Positions 50,419-60,455 of a stretch of 64,000 bases of DNA are shown here, in pieces; within the stretch, counting starts at the first letter, position 1, and each line of letters starts with the position of its first letter. The stretch spans positions 310,001 to 374,000 of the forward strand of contig NZ_CP090981.1 in the NCBI RefSeq assembly GCF_021513135.1, written 5' to 3'. Under the pieces are notes generated by a model. The model did no database searches. It was not told where the DNA came from and saw only the letters and a program-made list of their open reading frames with translations. The translations under genes were made by a program, and so were the position numbers. Source of the stretch: Vibrio sp. SS-MA-C1-2. Lineage in GTDB: Bacteria > Pseudomonadota > Gammaproteobacteria > Enterobacterales > Vibrionaceae.

Positions 50419-51378
50419 TTGCTAACTTATCCTCTAAAACATATTCCTACATCTCAAGCATCTCTTGCTATGGGTGTGATGGGACTAGGTCTTGCATGGT
50501 CACTCTATTTTCCATCTACCGCTATCGTAATGCGCCCTCTTTGCGCCATTATCGCGGTATTTCTTTTGGCCCCTGTATTAGGAAAATACCTTCGCTTTCC
50601 AAGCTTATTCTTTAATGATCTTCGACACCCGTTAAATGGGAGTTTAATGGCACCGATGACGATGTGTTTATTGGTGATAGCCGATTACCTTACGTCATTG
50701 AATACGTTAGTCGCTCGGTTTATCTGGTATCCCGCCATGACGATACACATTTCAATGATGATTTATTTCTTCTATTATCAATTAAAGAATTTGCGTTTAA
50801 CCAATCTGTTACCGAGTTGGTTTCTTTATCCTGTCGGAGCAATCAGCGGCACATTAGCAGGGCAAGAGTTGGGCCATTATCAGTTTACGGAGTTGATGAC
50901 TTATCTCTGTATTTCAACTTACTTTGTGATGTTACCGATTGTTTTACATCGCCTCTGTTTTATGGGGCGCTTACCTAGACCCGCTCGACCTACCTTAGCA
51001 ATTATGGCTGCACCCGTTAACTTGTCATTAACAGCTTATATGGTAAACAATCCTTCTCCCGATCCTATTTTAGTGGGTGCATTAGCGGGAATCGCCATTA
51101 CCATGACGCTATTGGTTTATCTCTGCTATTTTTACCTACTTTCTCAACGCTTCCACCCTTCAATTGCAGCTATCACTTTTCCGTCTGTAATCAGTTCGGT
51201 CGCGATGGGACAAATCACCTTATGGTTTGCGCAATATCATTCTCATTGGACTTGGCTACATCGCTTAGGCTTTATTGAATTAATGATTGCGACAGGTTTG
51301 GTGCTTTGGGTTTGTTGGCTCTATATCCAATTCTACTTTCCTAACAATAAAAAAAAGCACGCAGTTCAACACAGTTAA
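50419..51378 (+). CDS. TDT (TehA/SLAC1-like) family permease
   Basis: 319-aa inner-membrane protein with ten hydrophobic segments, in the tellurite-resistance/dicarboxylate transporter family. The opening PTSQASLAMGVMGLGLAW and the SLAC1-like spacing support this. Anion channel or exporter activity is inferred from the family; the substrate is unknown. The frame starts TTG at 50419, with a weak ribosome site (TAGGT). A competing ATG at 50412 is in another frame. Hydrophilic tail NNKKKHAVQHS. Confidence 0.82.
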   Translation: MLTYPLKHIPTSQASLAMGVMGLGLAWSLYFPSTAIVMRPLCAIIAVFLLAPVLGKYLRFPSLFFNDLRHPLNGSLMAPMTMCLLVIADYLTSLNTLVARFIWYPAMTIHISMMIYFFYYQLKNLRLTNLLPSWFLYPVGAISGTLAGQELGHYQFTELMTYLCISTYFVMLPIVLHRLCFMGRLPRPARPTLAIMAAPVNLSLTAYMVNNPSPDPILVGALAGIAITMTLLVYLCYFYLLSQRFHPSIAAITFPSVISSVAMGQITLWFAQYHSHWTWLHRLGFIELMIATGLVLWVCWLYIQFYFPNNKKKHAVQHS

Positions 51379-51397
51379 TCTTTAATTGTGCTTTTTT
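51350..51397 (+). terminator. Weak terminator overlapping the TDT stop codon
   Basis: AAAAAAGCAC / GTGCTTTTTT with a 27-nt loop; the left arm lies in the last codons of the gene. The gap 51398-51745 after it is AT-rich with no gene seen. Confidence 0.45.
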
Positions 51398-51745
51398 CAT
51401 ACCTGATACTTCCCGATTAAGTACTCTCTTTTCGCAAAGATGATACAGAAAAGCGCTATTTATTAGATAGAATCAATATTATCCCTCTTTAAAATAGTCA
51501 TCTCTCCTCTATCTTGTTCGGCATGATATTCGTCAATTCGGATTAAATCTATTAGATGGGGAGGTATATGAACTAGAAAAACTTTAGATTCAATGCCCTA
51601 CAAACACGCTTCAAGACTTGTCGCTCAAAGATAAGAGCCCTCTTAACAAGAGCACCATTGGAGATAAGCAAAGAACCAATAAGAATTAAAACAAATCAGA
51701 ATAACAATCTGAAAATAAAGAGTGGAAAATAAAAAGTAATAACAC

Positions 51746-52152
51746 CTAGTTATGATCACCCAGTGCAGTCAAGATCGAGCAGTTTGTTGCATCTTCATCG
51801 ACCTGCCCACAGCAGGCATCATTGATTTTTTTAAAGCAATTTTGATCTTAGTAAGCTCTGTAATTTTCTCATCAATGGTATCTAACTTCGATTGTGTTAT
51901 TGCTTTCACTTCTGCACAACTATGCTGACTCGCTTCCAGCTGAATCCCAAGCAATTCTCGAATTTCATCTAAACTCAAACCAACCTTTTTAGCGCGAATA
52001 ATAAATAGAATTCGCGCGAGATCATTTTCACTGTAAAGCCGGTAACCATTCTGGCTCCGTGCACTCGGTTTTAGTAGATTATTTTTCTCATAAAACCTTA
52101 ATGTATCAGCACTCACATGACATTTTTTCGCTAATTCTCCGATTAAATACAT
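51746..52152 (-). CDS. zntR: Zinc-responsive MerR-family regulator with an apparent frameshift
   Basis: ZntR activates zinc/cadmium export genes when zinc binds. The uninterrupted frame (51769-52152, 127 aa) has the MerR helix-turn-helix (MYLIGELAKKCHVSADTLRFYE), the coupling helix and Cys79 in QHSCAEV, exactly the E. coli position. It then leaves the family after KIALKK at an A7 run (51828-51834). With one more A the other frame reads INDACCGQVDEDATNCSILTA and stops at 51746, restoring Cys114, Cys115 and Cys125 of the zinc site and a normal 135-aa length. As written the protein would lack zinc binding. zntA is not in the window. Divergent from purH. Confidence 0.88.
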
Positions 52153-52178
52153 CGTCTCTCCAAAGAAGTTAAAATAAA

Positions 52179-52194
52179 AAGCAAACGTTTGCTT
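52179..52194. promoter_or_regulatory. PurR box upstream of purHD
   Basis: AAGCAAACGTTTGCTT, a perfect 16-bp palindrome matching the PurR consensus ACGCAAACGTTTGCGT at 14 positions. It overlaps the start of a likely promoter (TTGAGT 52193-52198, 16 bases, TAGAAT 52215-52220), so PurR with hypoxanthine or guanine should block purHD. Confidence 0.88.
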
Positions 52195-52343
52195 GAGTGT
52201 TGTGGATTTATAGTTAGAATAAGGATATGTTTAAAATCTGCACCATCTAACCGTTAGATGATAGAGTGACCAGTAAAGTAATAAGTAGTATCAAACATCG
52301 TTAAAAATATAGTTAACAGTATCGTTAAAAGGAACTTATATTT

Positions 52344-53977
52344 ATGGAAAGCCACCGCCCTATTCGCCGCGCTTTGATTAGCATATCAGACAAAACTGGG
52401 ATTGTTGAGTTTGCCCAACAACTCCGCGAACAAAATATAGACATATTATCCACTGGGGGCACTGCTCGCTTATTACTTGAAAATGACATTGCTGTCACGG
52501 AAGTCTCAGATCATACTTTATTTCCCGAAATGATGGATGGGCGGGTTAAGACTCTACATCCAAAGATTCACGGTGGAATTCTTGGTCGTCGTGGTAAAGA
52601 TGATACCGTGATGGCAGAACATCAAATTACCCCTATCGATCTTGTTGTCGTCAACCTTTACCCTTTTGCTGCCACCGTCGCTAACAAGGACTGTCCTCTT
52701 AAAGATGCGATTGAGAATATTGATATCGGTGGCCCTGCAATGGTTCGTAGCGCAGCCAAAAACCACAATGATGTGACGATTATCGTTAACCATCAAGATT
52801 ACCCGCGTGTTATTGCTGAAATGTCAGAAAATAACGGCTCAGTGACGGATGAGACTCGCTTTGATTTAGCGGTTGCTGCTTTTGAACATACCGCCGCTTA
52901 CGATGGCATGATTGCTAACTATTTTGGTAGTATTATTGAAAAAAGAAAATATCAAGCCGAAAATCAAGATATTGAAAAAACAGAACATAATGAGGACTGT
53001 CCTCGTTATTCCTCTAAATATTTCCCACGTACTGTAAATATGCAATTCCATAAACGCCAAGATCTTCGTTATGGTGAAAATAGCCATCAGAACGCCGCGT
53101 TCTATCAAGAAGCTAACCCGCAAGAGGCATCTGTTGCGACGGCGACGCAATTACAGGGCAAAGCACTCTCTTATAACAACATAGCTGATACCGATGCAGC
53201 ATTAGAGTGTGTGAAAGAGTTTGTCGAACCAGCGTGTGTGATTGTAAAACATGCCAACCCTTGTGGTGTGGCATTAGCTGACGATATTTTAACGGCTTAT
53301 AATCGTGCTTATCAGACAGATCCTACGTCGGCATTTGGTGGCATTATCGCCTTTAACCGTGAATTAGACGTAGAAACAGCGCAAGCCATTGTTGACCGCC
53401 AGTTTGTAGAAGTCATTATTGCCCCAACGGTTTCAGAGCAAGCGGCAAAAGTCATTGAGAGCAAAAAAATCTTCGTCTGTTAGTTTGTGGTCAATGGGAT
53501 AATCCAACGACAGAGAAAGAGTTCAAACGCGTTAATGGTGGATTACTGGTCCAAGACCGAGACCAAGGCATGGTGACTCTGGATGATTTAAAAGTGGTGA
53601 GTCGTCGTCAACCGACCGAAAAAGAGTTAAGCGATGCGCTATTCTGCTGGAAAGTGGCTAAATTTGTTAAGTCGAATGCGATTGTTTATGGCAAAAATAA
53701 GATGACCATCGGCGTGGGTGCAGGACAAATGAGTCGCGTCTACTCAGCAAAAATTGCAGGGATCAAAGCAGCAGATGAGAAGCTAGAAGTTACTGGATCT
53801 ATTATGGCGTCGGATGCTTTCTTCCCATTCAGAGATGGTATTGACGCAGCGGCAGAAGCGGGAATTAGCTGTGTTATCCAACCTGGTGGCTCAATGCGTG
53901 ACAATGAAGTGATTGAAGCGGCGGATGAGCATGATATGGTCATGATTTTCACGGGTATGCGTCATTTTCGTCACTAA
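52344..53977 (+). CDS. purH: AICAR transformylase / IMP cyclohydrolase with an apparent frameshift
   Basis: Bifunctional enzyme for the last two steps of IMP synthesis. The first frame (52344-53483) carries the cyclohydrolase domain ([32 protein letters not shown]) and the transformylase core with [10 protein letters not shown]. It ends at ESKKIFVC because an A7 run (53463-53469) is one base short: with A8 the frame continues [17 protein letters not shown] into the second open frame (53570-53977, ending FTGMRHFRH, the normal C-terminus). Corrected length is about 545 aa against 529 in E. coli. Unless slippage corrects it, the C-terminal third is lost. First gene of purHD, under a PurR box. 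Confidence 0.93.
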
Positions 53978-54049
53978 TATTTCAACGTATTCAATGATAA
54001 AGAACAATCCTTATTTAATTTGAACAGATCGACCTCTCAGGAGAGATGA

Positions 54050-55366
54050 ATGAATATTTTAATTATAGGAAGTGGCGGTAGAGAGCATGCTTTAGGTTGG
54101 AAAGCGGCTCAATCCTCATTGGTTGAAACAGTGTTTGTTGCACCTGGAAATGCAGGGACAGCCCTCGAATCTAAACTTGAAAATGTTGACATTGCGGTTG
54201 AAGATATTGACCAATTAATTGTATTTGCTAAAGAGAAAAATATTGGCTTAACGATTGTTGGCCCAGAGGTTCCATTAGTACTCGGCGTAGTTGATCAATT
54301 TCAGGCCGCTGGCTTAGTCATTTTTGGCCCAACACAAGCGGCGGCTCAATTAGAGGGGTCAAAGTCATTTGCTAAAGATTTTCTTGCTCGTCACCAAATC
54401 CCGACAGCTGATTATCAGAATTTTACTGAAATTGCACCGGCGATTGCTTACCTTCAAGATAAGTCATTCCCAATCGTTATCAAAGCCGATGGGTTAGCTG
54501 CGGGTAAAGGGGTTATTATTGCAGAATCTCTTACTGAAGCAGAAACGACTATCTACGATATTTTGGCCAGTAACCTCTTTGGTGATGCCGGTCACCGAGT
54601 CGTGATTGAAGAATTTCTTTCCGGTGAGGAAGCGAGTTTCATCGTCATGGTCGATGGTGAAAATATTCTTCCAATGGCAACAAGCCAAGACCATAAACGC
54701 GTGGGTGACGGTGATACAGGTCCGAATACTGGTGGTATGGGTGCCTATTCTCCTGCACCTGTTGTTACTCCTGAGATCCACCAGCAAGTGATGGATAAAA
54801 TCATTAAACCTACCGTTGAAGGGATGGCTAAAGAAGGTATGCCTTACACAGGCTTTCTTTATGCCGGACTAATGATTTCATCATCAGGGGTTGCGAAGGT
54901 TATCGAATATAACTGTCGCTTTGGTGATCCAGAAACCCAACCAATTATGATGAGAATGCAATCAGACATAGTTGAACTCTGTTTAGCGGGTGCTCAAGGG
55001 GAGTTAAATACCGTAGAGTCTCGCTGGGATTCAAGACCAGCCATTGGTGTAGTATTAGCGGCGAAGGGATACCCAGGTAGTTATGTTAAAGGTGACCTGA
55101 TCTCTGCGCTACCGATTGACGATGGAATCACGTCTATTGCTGATGTTTCCATCGATGATATCAAAGTATTCCATGCAGGCACTCAACTATCTAATGGTCA
55201 TATTGTCACAAATGGTGGTCGCGTTCTTTGTGTAACCGCTCTTGGAAAAAATGTCTCTGAGGCTCAATACAACGCATATCGTGTTATTAGCCATGTGAGT
55301 TGGCCAACTAGTTTTTATCGCTCAGATATAGGTTACAGGGCGATTGAGAGAGAAGTTGCAGCTTAA
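54050..55366 (+). CDS. purD: Phosphoribosylamine-glycine ligase
   Basis: ATP-grasp enzyme making glycinamide ribonucleotide, the second step of purine synthesis. 438 aa (E. coli 429). Seen: MNILIIGSGGREHALGWK, IVGPEVPLVLG, ADGLAAGKGVI, TGPNTGGMGAYSPAP and EYNCRFGDPETQ. CAGGAGAG precedes the ATG. Seventy-three bases after purH, one operon, ended by a strong terminator. Confidence 0.98.
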   Translation: MNILIIGSGGREHALGWKAAQSSLVETVFVAPGNAGTALESKLENVDIAVEDIDQLIVFAKEKNIGLTIVGPEVPLVLGVVDQFQAAGLVIFGPTQAAAQLEGSKSFAKDFLARHQIPTADYQNFTEIAPAIAYLQDKSFPIVIKADGLAAGKGVIIAESLTEAETTIYDILASNLFGDAGHRVVIEEFLSGEEASFIVMVDGENILPMATSQDHKRVGDGDTGPNTGGMGAYSPAPVVTPEIHQQVMDKIIKPTVEGMAKEGMPYTGFLYAGLMISSSGVAKVIEYNCRFGDPETQPIMMRMQSDIVELCLAGAQGELNTVESRWDSRPAIGVVLAAKGYPGSYVKGDLISALPIDDGITSIADVSIDDIKVFHAGTQLSNGHIVTNGGRVLCVTALGKNVSEAQYNAYRVISHVSWPTSFYRSDIGYRAIEREVAA

Positions 55367-55427
55367 TAGCTCAGAGATTCAAGCTAAGTTATAGCAAAAC
55401 CAAACATAAACGAGAGCCAACCCATAC

Positions 55428-55476
55428 AAGTGCGCCCCTTATTTGAGTTAAAACTTCAATAAGGGGCGCACTTTAT
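55428..55476 (+). terminator. Terminator of purHD
   Basis: Sixteen-base perfect arms (55428-55443 and 55458-55473) with the GC-rich core GTGCGCCCC / GGGGCGCAC and a 14-nt loop. The T-run is short (TTT A T), but the stem is the strongest in the window. Confidence 0.85.
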
Positions 55477-55591
55477 ATTCTTCAGATTCGAAGTTGCTAT
55501 GTTGTGGACTACGTTCATTCGCCCCGATCAGATATCATGATCTCTCACTCACTTACCGCCTACTAGCAACTCCAATTATTTTAAGTATATA
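55474..55591 (-). repeat. ERIC element, inverted orientation (copy 11)
   Basis: TATATTCTTCAGATTCGAAG, TTGCTATGTTGTGGACTACG, CATTCGCCCCGATCAGATAT, CACTCACTTACCGCCTAC, TAGCAACTCCAATTATTTTA, AGTATAT. The central CCTATACTCATG block is partly deleted. Lies between purD and the convergent lipoprotein gene. Confidence 0.85.
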
Positions 55592-55620
55592 TCCTAAGCG
55601 TAATAAGATAAAAAGTGAGA

Positions 55621-56340
55621 TTAAGTCTCTTCCTTTTCAACCAGTTCTGGGCGAGCAATACAGGTTGCACTGTGATCAGTCGCTAAAAGTTGCTCTATTT
55701 TCAAGTCACTGCCCAACTCAATTAACTTCTGTTTTTTGTCTGCTATCACCACTAAATGATAGAGTTTATTTTGCGCCTCAAGTGTCATTACTTCATTTTC
55801 AACCGTTGAGTTCTCAAAACTAACGGAGATGACTTCTCCATCACAAGTTGAGAACTCTCCATTATGGAAAAAAATCTGATACATGGCGCGATTTTTCTTA
55901 TGCTCTTTATCGATAAACGCTAATGCATATTGATAATCTTTTTTAATTTTTGAAAACTGTGTCGCTTCTAAAGGTAAGCGAGATTCACCAATCTGATAAA
56001 ATTGGTAGATTGGTTGATTTTTATTATTAAAACGAACATGGAGAGAAAACGGTTGGCTCTGGCCATGGCTGATCACTTCTCCTTTCTGCTTCACTTCGCG
56101 TAAAACTTTGCCTTTCCAACGATAGCTACTTTCAGAATAACTATAATCCATGGAATGTTTACTGACAGAGAGGTAAGTAGGGTTATTGTTTTCACTATCG
56201 AGCCAGTAAAGATCAGTACCGCTATGAGAGTTTTTGCCTGCCGTTTCTACAATCGTTATGGCTTTTTTTATTTTATCAGCTCCTGATGAAGCACAGCCAG
56301 TAAGAAGTAATAGAATGCAAATTGAGAGAATTTTTTTCAT
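55621..56340 (-). CDS. DUF1481 lipoprotein
   Basis: Lipoprotein of unknown function found after hupA in many gammaproteobacteria (E. coli YjaH). Start set at ATG 56340 (MKKILSICILLLLTGC, lipobox Cys16) because GGAG stands before it; the open frame reaches 56355. 239 aa. The mature part is beta-rich, with GTDLYWLDSENNNPTYLS and two cysteines (FSTCDGE, SATCIARPE) that could form a disulfide. Residue after Cys is Ala, so outer-membrane sorting is expected. Confidence 0.85.
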   Translation of the reverse strand: MKKILSICILLLLTGCASSGADKIKKAITIVETAGKNSHSGTDLYWLDSENNNPTYLSVSKHSMDYSYSESSYRWKGKVLREVKQKGEVISHGQSQPFSLHVRFNNKNQPIYQFYQIGESRLPLEATQFSKIKKDYQYALAFIDKEHKKNRAMYQIFFHNGEFSTCDGEVISVSFENSTVENEVMTLEAQNKLYHLVVIADKKQKLIELGSDLKIEQLLATDHSATCIARPELVEKEET

Positions 56341-56378
56341 GGAAGGCTCCGCCAAGTAAATACCTGACGGAGTATAAA

Positions 56379-56651
56379 TTATTTTAGCGCATCTTTCAGT
56401 GCTTTACCTGATACAAATGCAGGAACATTTGCAGCAGCAATTTGGATCTCTTTACCCGTTTGAGGATTACGTCCAGTACGAGCTGCACGATGATTAACTT
56501 TAAATGTACCAAATCCAATTAACTGAACTGGGTCACCATCTTTTAGTGATTCGGTAATACCTTCAAGTGTTGCTTCTAGGGCAGCTTTTGCTTGTACTTT
56601 TGATAGATCTGCTTTTTCTGCAATTTGATCAACTAACTGAGTCTTGTTCAT
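56379..56651 (-). CDS. hupA: DNA-binding protein HU-alpha
   Basis: Histone-like nucleoid protein. 90 aa, E. coli length, starting [20 protein letters not shown] with the DNA arm [21 protein letters not shown]-like and ending [18 protein letters not shown] upstream gives a purine-rich ribosome site. Upstream of the DUF1481 gene (38-base gap). A hairpin CAGTGA-AAAC / GTTTTGTCACTG (56836-56863) lies between it and yjaG. Confidence 0.98.
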   Translation of the reverse strand: MNKTQLVDQIAEKADLSKVQAKAALEATLEGITESLKDGDPVQLIGFGTFKVNHRAARTGRNPQTGKEIQIAAANVPAFVSGKALKDALK

Positions 56652-56893
56652 AGTTTTTTCCTTACTATGGTTGTTCTTATGGACTAAAACACTCTAATCC
56701 AAAATAAGCCTATGTGGCAAAGGTTTGTCACTATTTAACTATTTAATTGCCGTTTTTTTCGTCACAAAGTGAAGAAGATCTCATAATGTAACAATTTTCA
56801 CACTTTATGATGCTCAATATCGAGACCAATCGTAACAGTGAAAACGAGAGGTTTTGTCACTGCTACGTTATACAATATGGCATAAAATCAAAA

Positions 56894-57487
56894 TTAAATT
56901 TGGAATTCAATTCCAATATTACTAATATTTTCAGCACGTAACTCATCGCGAAGCGAGCGGATTAGCTCAATATCTCGGCTCTCAGCTTCACGCAATGGAC
57001 GATAAATAGCCCACTGAATATCCCATTCTTCACAAACCGCTTCATTCTCTTTCGCATTATCATTAGTGATTTCAATACCCGTTTGCATACTCTCTAATTG
57101 CGCAACGGTTCCTGCTGAAATTTGGCTCACTTCGATGACTTGTTCTAGCATATCATCACGATCAAGTAACGCATGAAGTAATGTCGATAGCCCAACACAA
57201 GCATCAATCGCAGGGTAGACACCGTAGAAATCAAAATCATCAGGGCTTGGTACTAGCTCTTCTAATTTTTCTAATTGGCGTTCAAAGTTAATTTTTGCGT
57301 TTTTAACAGTGAGTAACTCCCAAACACTATCTAAAATCACCCGATAAGCGCGGTTGTCGGCAAATTCTGTCTGTTGGCAAAATAACGCATAATTAGGATA
57401 CATACGCTCACAAAGCGATGCCATAAAAGTGATATGCTGCCAAGGTTCAAATTTTTCAATACGTAAGTGGATTGGATTCTGTAACAT
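56894..57487 (-). CDS. yjaG: YjaG (DUF416) family protein
   Basis: Conserved helical protein of unknown function, 197 aa (E. coli 196), always upstream of hupA. Family landmarks: MYPNYALFCQ, FDFYGVYPAIDACVGLSTLLHALLD split over the middle, and the end SRDIELIRSLRDELR. No catalytic motif seen. Confidence 0.92.
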   Translation of the reverse strand: MLQNPIHLRIEKFEPWQHITFMASLCERMYPNYALFCQQTEFADNRAYRVILDSVWELLTVKNAKINFERQLEKLEELVPSPDDFDFYGVYPAIDACVGLSTLLHALLDRDDMLEQVIEVSQISAGTVAQLESMQTGIEITNDNAKENEAVCEEWDIQWAIYRPLREAESRDIELIRSLRDELRAENISNIGIEFQI

Positions 57488-57564
57488 AAATGACTCTACG
57501 ATATGGCTGGATCAACAGGATGATGCAGTGTACTTGATAACGCTCACACTAAAAAGGAACCTTT

Positions 57565-58500
57565 ATGAACAAAGTGGCAATAATATCAAACAATTCCAAA
57601 TATCATGATCTATTAAGCAAAAAAGCACTGCCTGAGTTAATGATTACGACGTCAATCGCTGACGCTAATATAATACTAGCTGATCCTCCCCAATTAAAAA
57701 ACACCCTAACGCATTGCTCAAAGCTATCATGGATTCAATCAACCTATGCCGGGATTGATGCCATCCTTAATGAAGTACCAAATCACGTCACCTTGACCAA
57801 CGTAAAAGGGATCTTTGGTCAACCGATGTCTGAATATGTATTTGGACAACTGCTCTCCCTGACTCGCCACCAGAATGAGTATAAAAAAAATCAAAATCAA
57901 CAGCTGTGGCAAAGTTACTCTTATCAGACTTTGTCTGATCGCCGTATGGTCATAATAGGGACAGGCACTATTGGACAAGAGATCGCCAAGGTGGCAAAAG
58001 CATTTAATATGCCAGTAGTTGGAGTAAATAGATCTGGGATCATAACAAGGACAGGCTTCGATATTGATGCTTATGTTAATCCCTACTTTGACGAAATATT
58101 GCCTTTTTCTGAATTAACTCAACAGCTAAAACCGCAAGACATTATTGTCTCGGTGCTTCCATCAACGTTAGCAACACGTGATATTTTTGATACTAGTTTC
58201 TTTTCTTCATGCCTGAAATCAATTTTTATTAATGTCGGTAGAGGGGACAGTCTTGTTGAAGACGCGCTTTTAACTGCAATAAAAAAGGGACAGATTTCAC
58301 ATGCTATTTTAGATGTCTTTAAGCAAGAGCCGCTACCTGAAGACCACGCCTTTTGGCATCACCCCAAGATCACTATCACACCACATATAGCAGCGATCAG
58401 TAGTCCTGAACAGGTCATTGAAATATTCAGTCGAAATTATTTAAAATGGTGTCAACATCAACCGTTAGATTTTGTGATTGACCTAAAGACTGGGTATTAG
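57565..58500 (+). CDS. D-2-hydroxyacid dehydrogenase (GhrA-like)
   Basis: NAD(P)H-dependent reductase of 2-oxoacids, possibly glyoxylate/hydroxypyruvate. 311 aa. Rossmann motif GTGTIG at 132-137; the catalytic Arg-Glu-His set is visible in NVGRGD, FKQEP and TPHIAA. AAAAAGGAAC precedes the ATG. Divergent from yjaG and convergent with hemE; not in an operon. The exact substrate is not determined by these motifs. Confidence 0.88.
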   Translation: MNKVAIISNNSKYHDLLSKKALPELMITTSIADANIILADPPQLKNTLTHCSKLSWIQSTYAGIDAILNEVPNHVTLTNVKGIFGQPMSEYVFGQLLSLTRHQNEYKKNQNQQLWQSYSYQTLSDRRMVIIGTGTIGQEIAKVAKAFNMPVVGVNRSGIITRTGFDIDAYVNPYFDEILPFSELTQQLKPQDIIVSVLPSTLATRDIFDTSFFSSCLKSIFINVGRGDSLVEDALLTAIKKGQISHAILDVFKQEPLPEDHAFWHHPKITITPHIAAISSPEQVIEIFSRNYLKWCQHQPLDFVIDLKTGY

Positions 58501-58509
58501 AAAAATAAA

Positions 58510-58565
58510 AAGCTCAGAGTATTTCCATTTATTGAGAATAAAGGAGATAACTCTGAGCTTATTTT
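58510..58565. terminator. Bidirectional terminator between the dehydrogenase gene and hemE
   Basis: AAGCTCAGAGT (58510-58520) pairs with ACTCTGAGCTT (58550-58560), with an inner TTTATT / AATAAA. A T-rich tail follows on the plus strand (ATTTT) and on the minus strand (TTTTATTTTT). Confidence 0.88.
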
Positions 58566-58606
58566 AACGGTACTAATCTTTTAATCGTATAATCGATTAA
58601 CAACGC

Positions 58607-59674
58607 TTACTTATGATAAGGCTTCGATAATTCATGTACCGCTTCAACAAATACACCGGCATTTTCTGGCGGTACATCTAGGTGAATACCGTGACCAAGG
58701 TTAAAGACATGCCCCGTGCCTTCATCACCAAACCCTTCGAGGATAGTACCGACTTCTTGACGGATACGTTCAGGGGAAGCATACAACATAGACGGATCCA
58801 TATTGCCTTGTAATGCAACTTTGTCACCAACACGACGTTTTGCATCTTGGATATTAATTGTCCAATCAAGGCCAACAGCGTCACAACCTGTTGCTGCAAT
58901 CTGCTCTAACCACATACCACCATTCTTAGTAAATAGCGTGACAGGTACGCGACGACCTTCATTTTCACGGATTAGCCCATCGACAATTTTATGCATATAG
59001 CGTAGGGAGAACTCGTTATAATCACGAGGAGTTAATACGCCACCCCAAGTATCAAAAACCATCACAGATTGCGCACCCGCTTTGATTTGAGCATTTAGGT
59101 AGCTAACAACACTGTCTGCCAATTTATCAAGAAGTGCGTGTAGGATCGCTGGATCTGCATACATCATCTTTTTGATTTTAGTGAATGCTTTAGAACTGCC
59201 ACCCTCAACCATATACGTTGCGAGTGTCCATGGGCTTCCAGAGAAACCGATTAGAGGCACTTCACCCTTAAGGTCTTTACGAATGGTACGTACTGCATTC
59301 ATTACGTACTGTAGCTCGCCTTCTGGATCTGGGATGCCAATCTTATCGACATCAGCTTTACAAGTAATTGGACGTTCGAATTTAGGACCTTCGCCAGTTT
59401 CAAAATAAAGACCAAGACCCATCGCATCAGGAATGGTTAAGATATCTGAAAATAGGATAGCAGCATCTAATGGAAAACGACGTAAAGGCTGTAAGGTAAC
59501 TTCACTCGCCAGTTCAGCATTTTTACATAGCGACATGAAATCGCCAGCTTCTGCTCTTGTTGCTTTATACTCAGGTAGGTAACGGCCCGCTTGGCGCATC
59601 ATCCATACAGGGGTGTAATCTACTGGCTCTTTTAATAACGCACGTAGATAACGGTCATTTTTCAACTCAGACAT
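58607..59674 (-). CDS. hemE: Uroporphyrinogen decarboxylase
   Basis: Converts uroporphyrinogen III to coproporphyrinogen III in heme synthesis. Start set at ATG 59674 ([19 protein letters not shown], 355 aa, as E. coli) with TTGGAG before it; the open frame starts at 59686. Seen: [15 protein letters not shown] (substrate-binding Arg), [15 protein letters not shown] (catalytic Asp), and [11 protein letters not shown]. nudC, its E. coli neighbour, is absent. Confidence 0.98.
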   Translation of the reverse strand: MSELKNDRYLRALLKEPVDYTPVWMMRQAGRYLPEYKATRAEAGDFMSLCKNAELASEVTLQPLRRFPLDAAILFSDILTIPDAMGLGLYFETGEGPKFERPITCKADVDKIGIPDPEGELQYVMNAVRTIRKDLKGEVPLIGFSGSPWTLATYMVEGGSSKAFTKIKKMMYADPAILHALLDKLADSVVSYLNAQIKAGAQSVMVFDTWGGVLTPRDYNEFSLRYMHKIVDGLIRENEGRRVPVTLFTKNGGMWLEQIAATGCDAVGLDWTINIQDAKRRVGDKVALQGNMDPSMLYASPERIRQEVGTILEGFGDEGTGHVFNLGHGIHLDVPPENAGVFVEAVHELSKPYHK

Positions 59675-59951
59675 TGCAAACTCCAATACAATTTAATCTC
59701 GTTATAATATCACTCAGAAAAGTGAAAGTAATAAAATCCTGATGAATTATTAAATTATATTTCTGCACTATGATGCATGTCATATATGACTAACAAATAA
59801 ACTCTGATTCATATCCTGTAATAATTGATATAATTCGTGGCTTGCAGTTGTTCCAATTTACTGGCAATCTTAAAGATATAGTCAAGATAGTGCTAATGAA
59901 ATGTTAAAGTAGACTATCTCATATTTGTAATCTGGTCATGAGGATATGGTC

Positions 59952-60425
59952 ATGCTAAAAAAAGTCGAACAAGCCCAGCAAACATGGGGCGGAAATAATG
60001 AAGTAATCGACCAGTGGTTAGAATCACGTCAAGAATTACTTATCGAGTACTGTAAAATTGCTGGATTACCACCATTTGCAGCGGCTAAAGGGCAATTACC
60101 TAGCGCAAAAGATATTCAGTTATTTTGCCAATCGTTAGTTGATTACATCTCAGCAGGGCACTTTAAAATTTATGATATGGTGATGTCACATTGGGACACA
60201 ATTGGTTTCACCCCGACCCAAGATATCTCTAAAATATATGCAGACATTACTCTGATTACCGATCCTTTATTAAACTTTAATGATCGATATGTTGCCGCTT
60301 CTCAAGATAACTTAGAGAACTTTGATATTGAAATTTCTCATATTGGTCAATTACTTGAAGAACGCTTTAGCTTAGAAGACTCACTATTAGGATTAATTGC
60401 GCCAAGCCTACCAAAAAATAAGTAA
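59952..60425 (+). CDS. rsd: Regulator of sigma-70 (Rsd/AlgQ family)
   Basis: Anti-sigma factor that binds region 4 of sigma-70 in stationary phase. 157 aa from ATG 59952 (MLKKVEQAQQTWGGNNEVID), which has AGGA at good spacing; the ATG at 59946 is too close. Matches E. coli Rsd (158 aa): FCQSLVDYISAGHFKIYDMV, then IGQLLEERFSLEDSLL. Divergent from hemE over 277 bases. Confidence 0.93.
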   Translation: MLKKVEQAQQTWGGNNEVIDQWLESRQELLIEYCKIAGLPPFAAAKGQLPSAKDIQLFCQSLVDYISAGHFKIYDMVMSHWDTIGFTPTQDISKIYADITLITDPLLNFNDRYVAASQDNLENFDIEISHIGQLLEERFSLEDSLLGLIAPSLPKNK

Positions 60426-60455
60426 ACGTCTTCATACAAACATATAATCATTGGA

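Noticed and set aside
50412-50615. ATG-started 67-aa frame at the TDT gene start
   Set aside because: Out of frame with the clear membrane protein; the TDT frame is long and coherent from the TTG at 50419.
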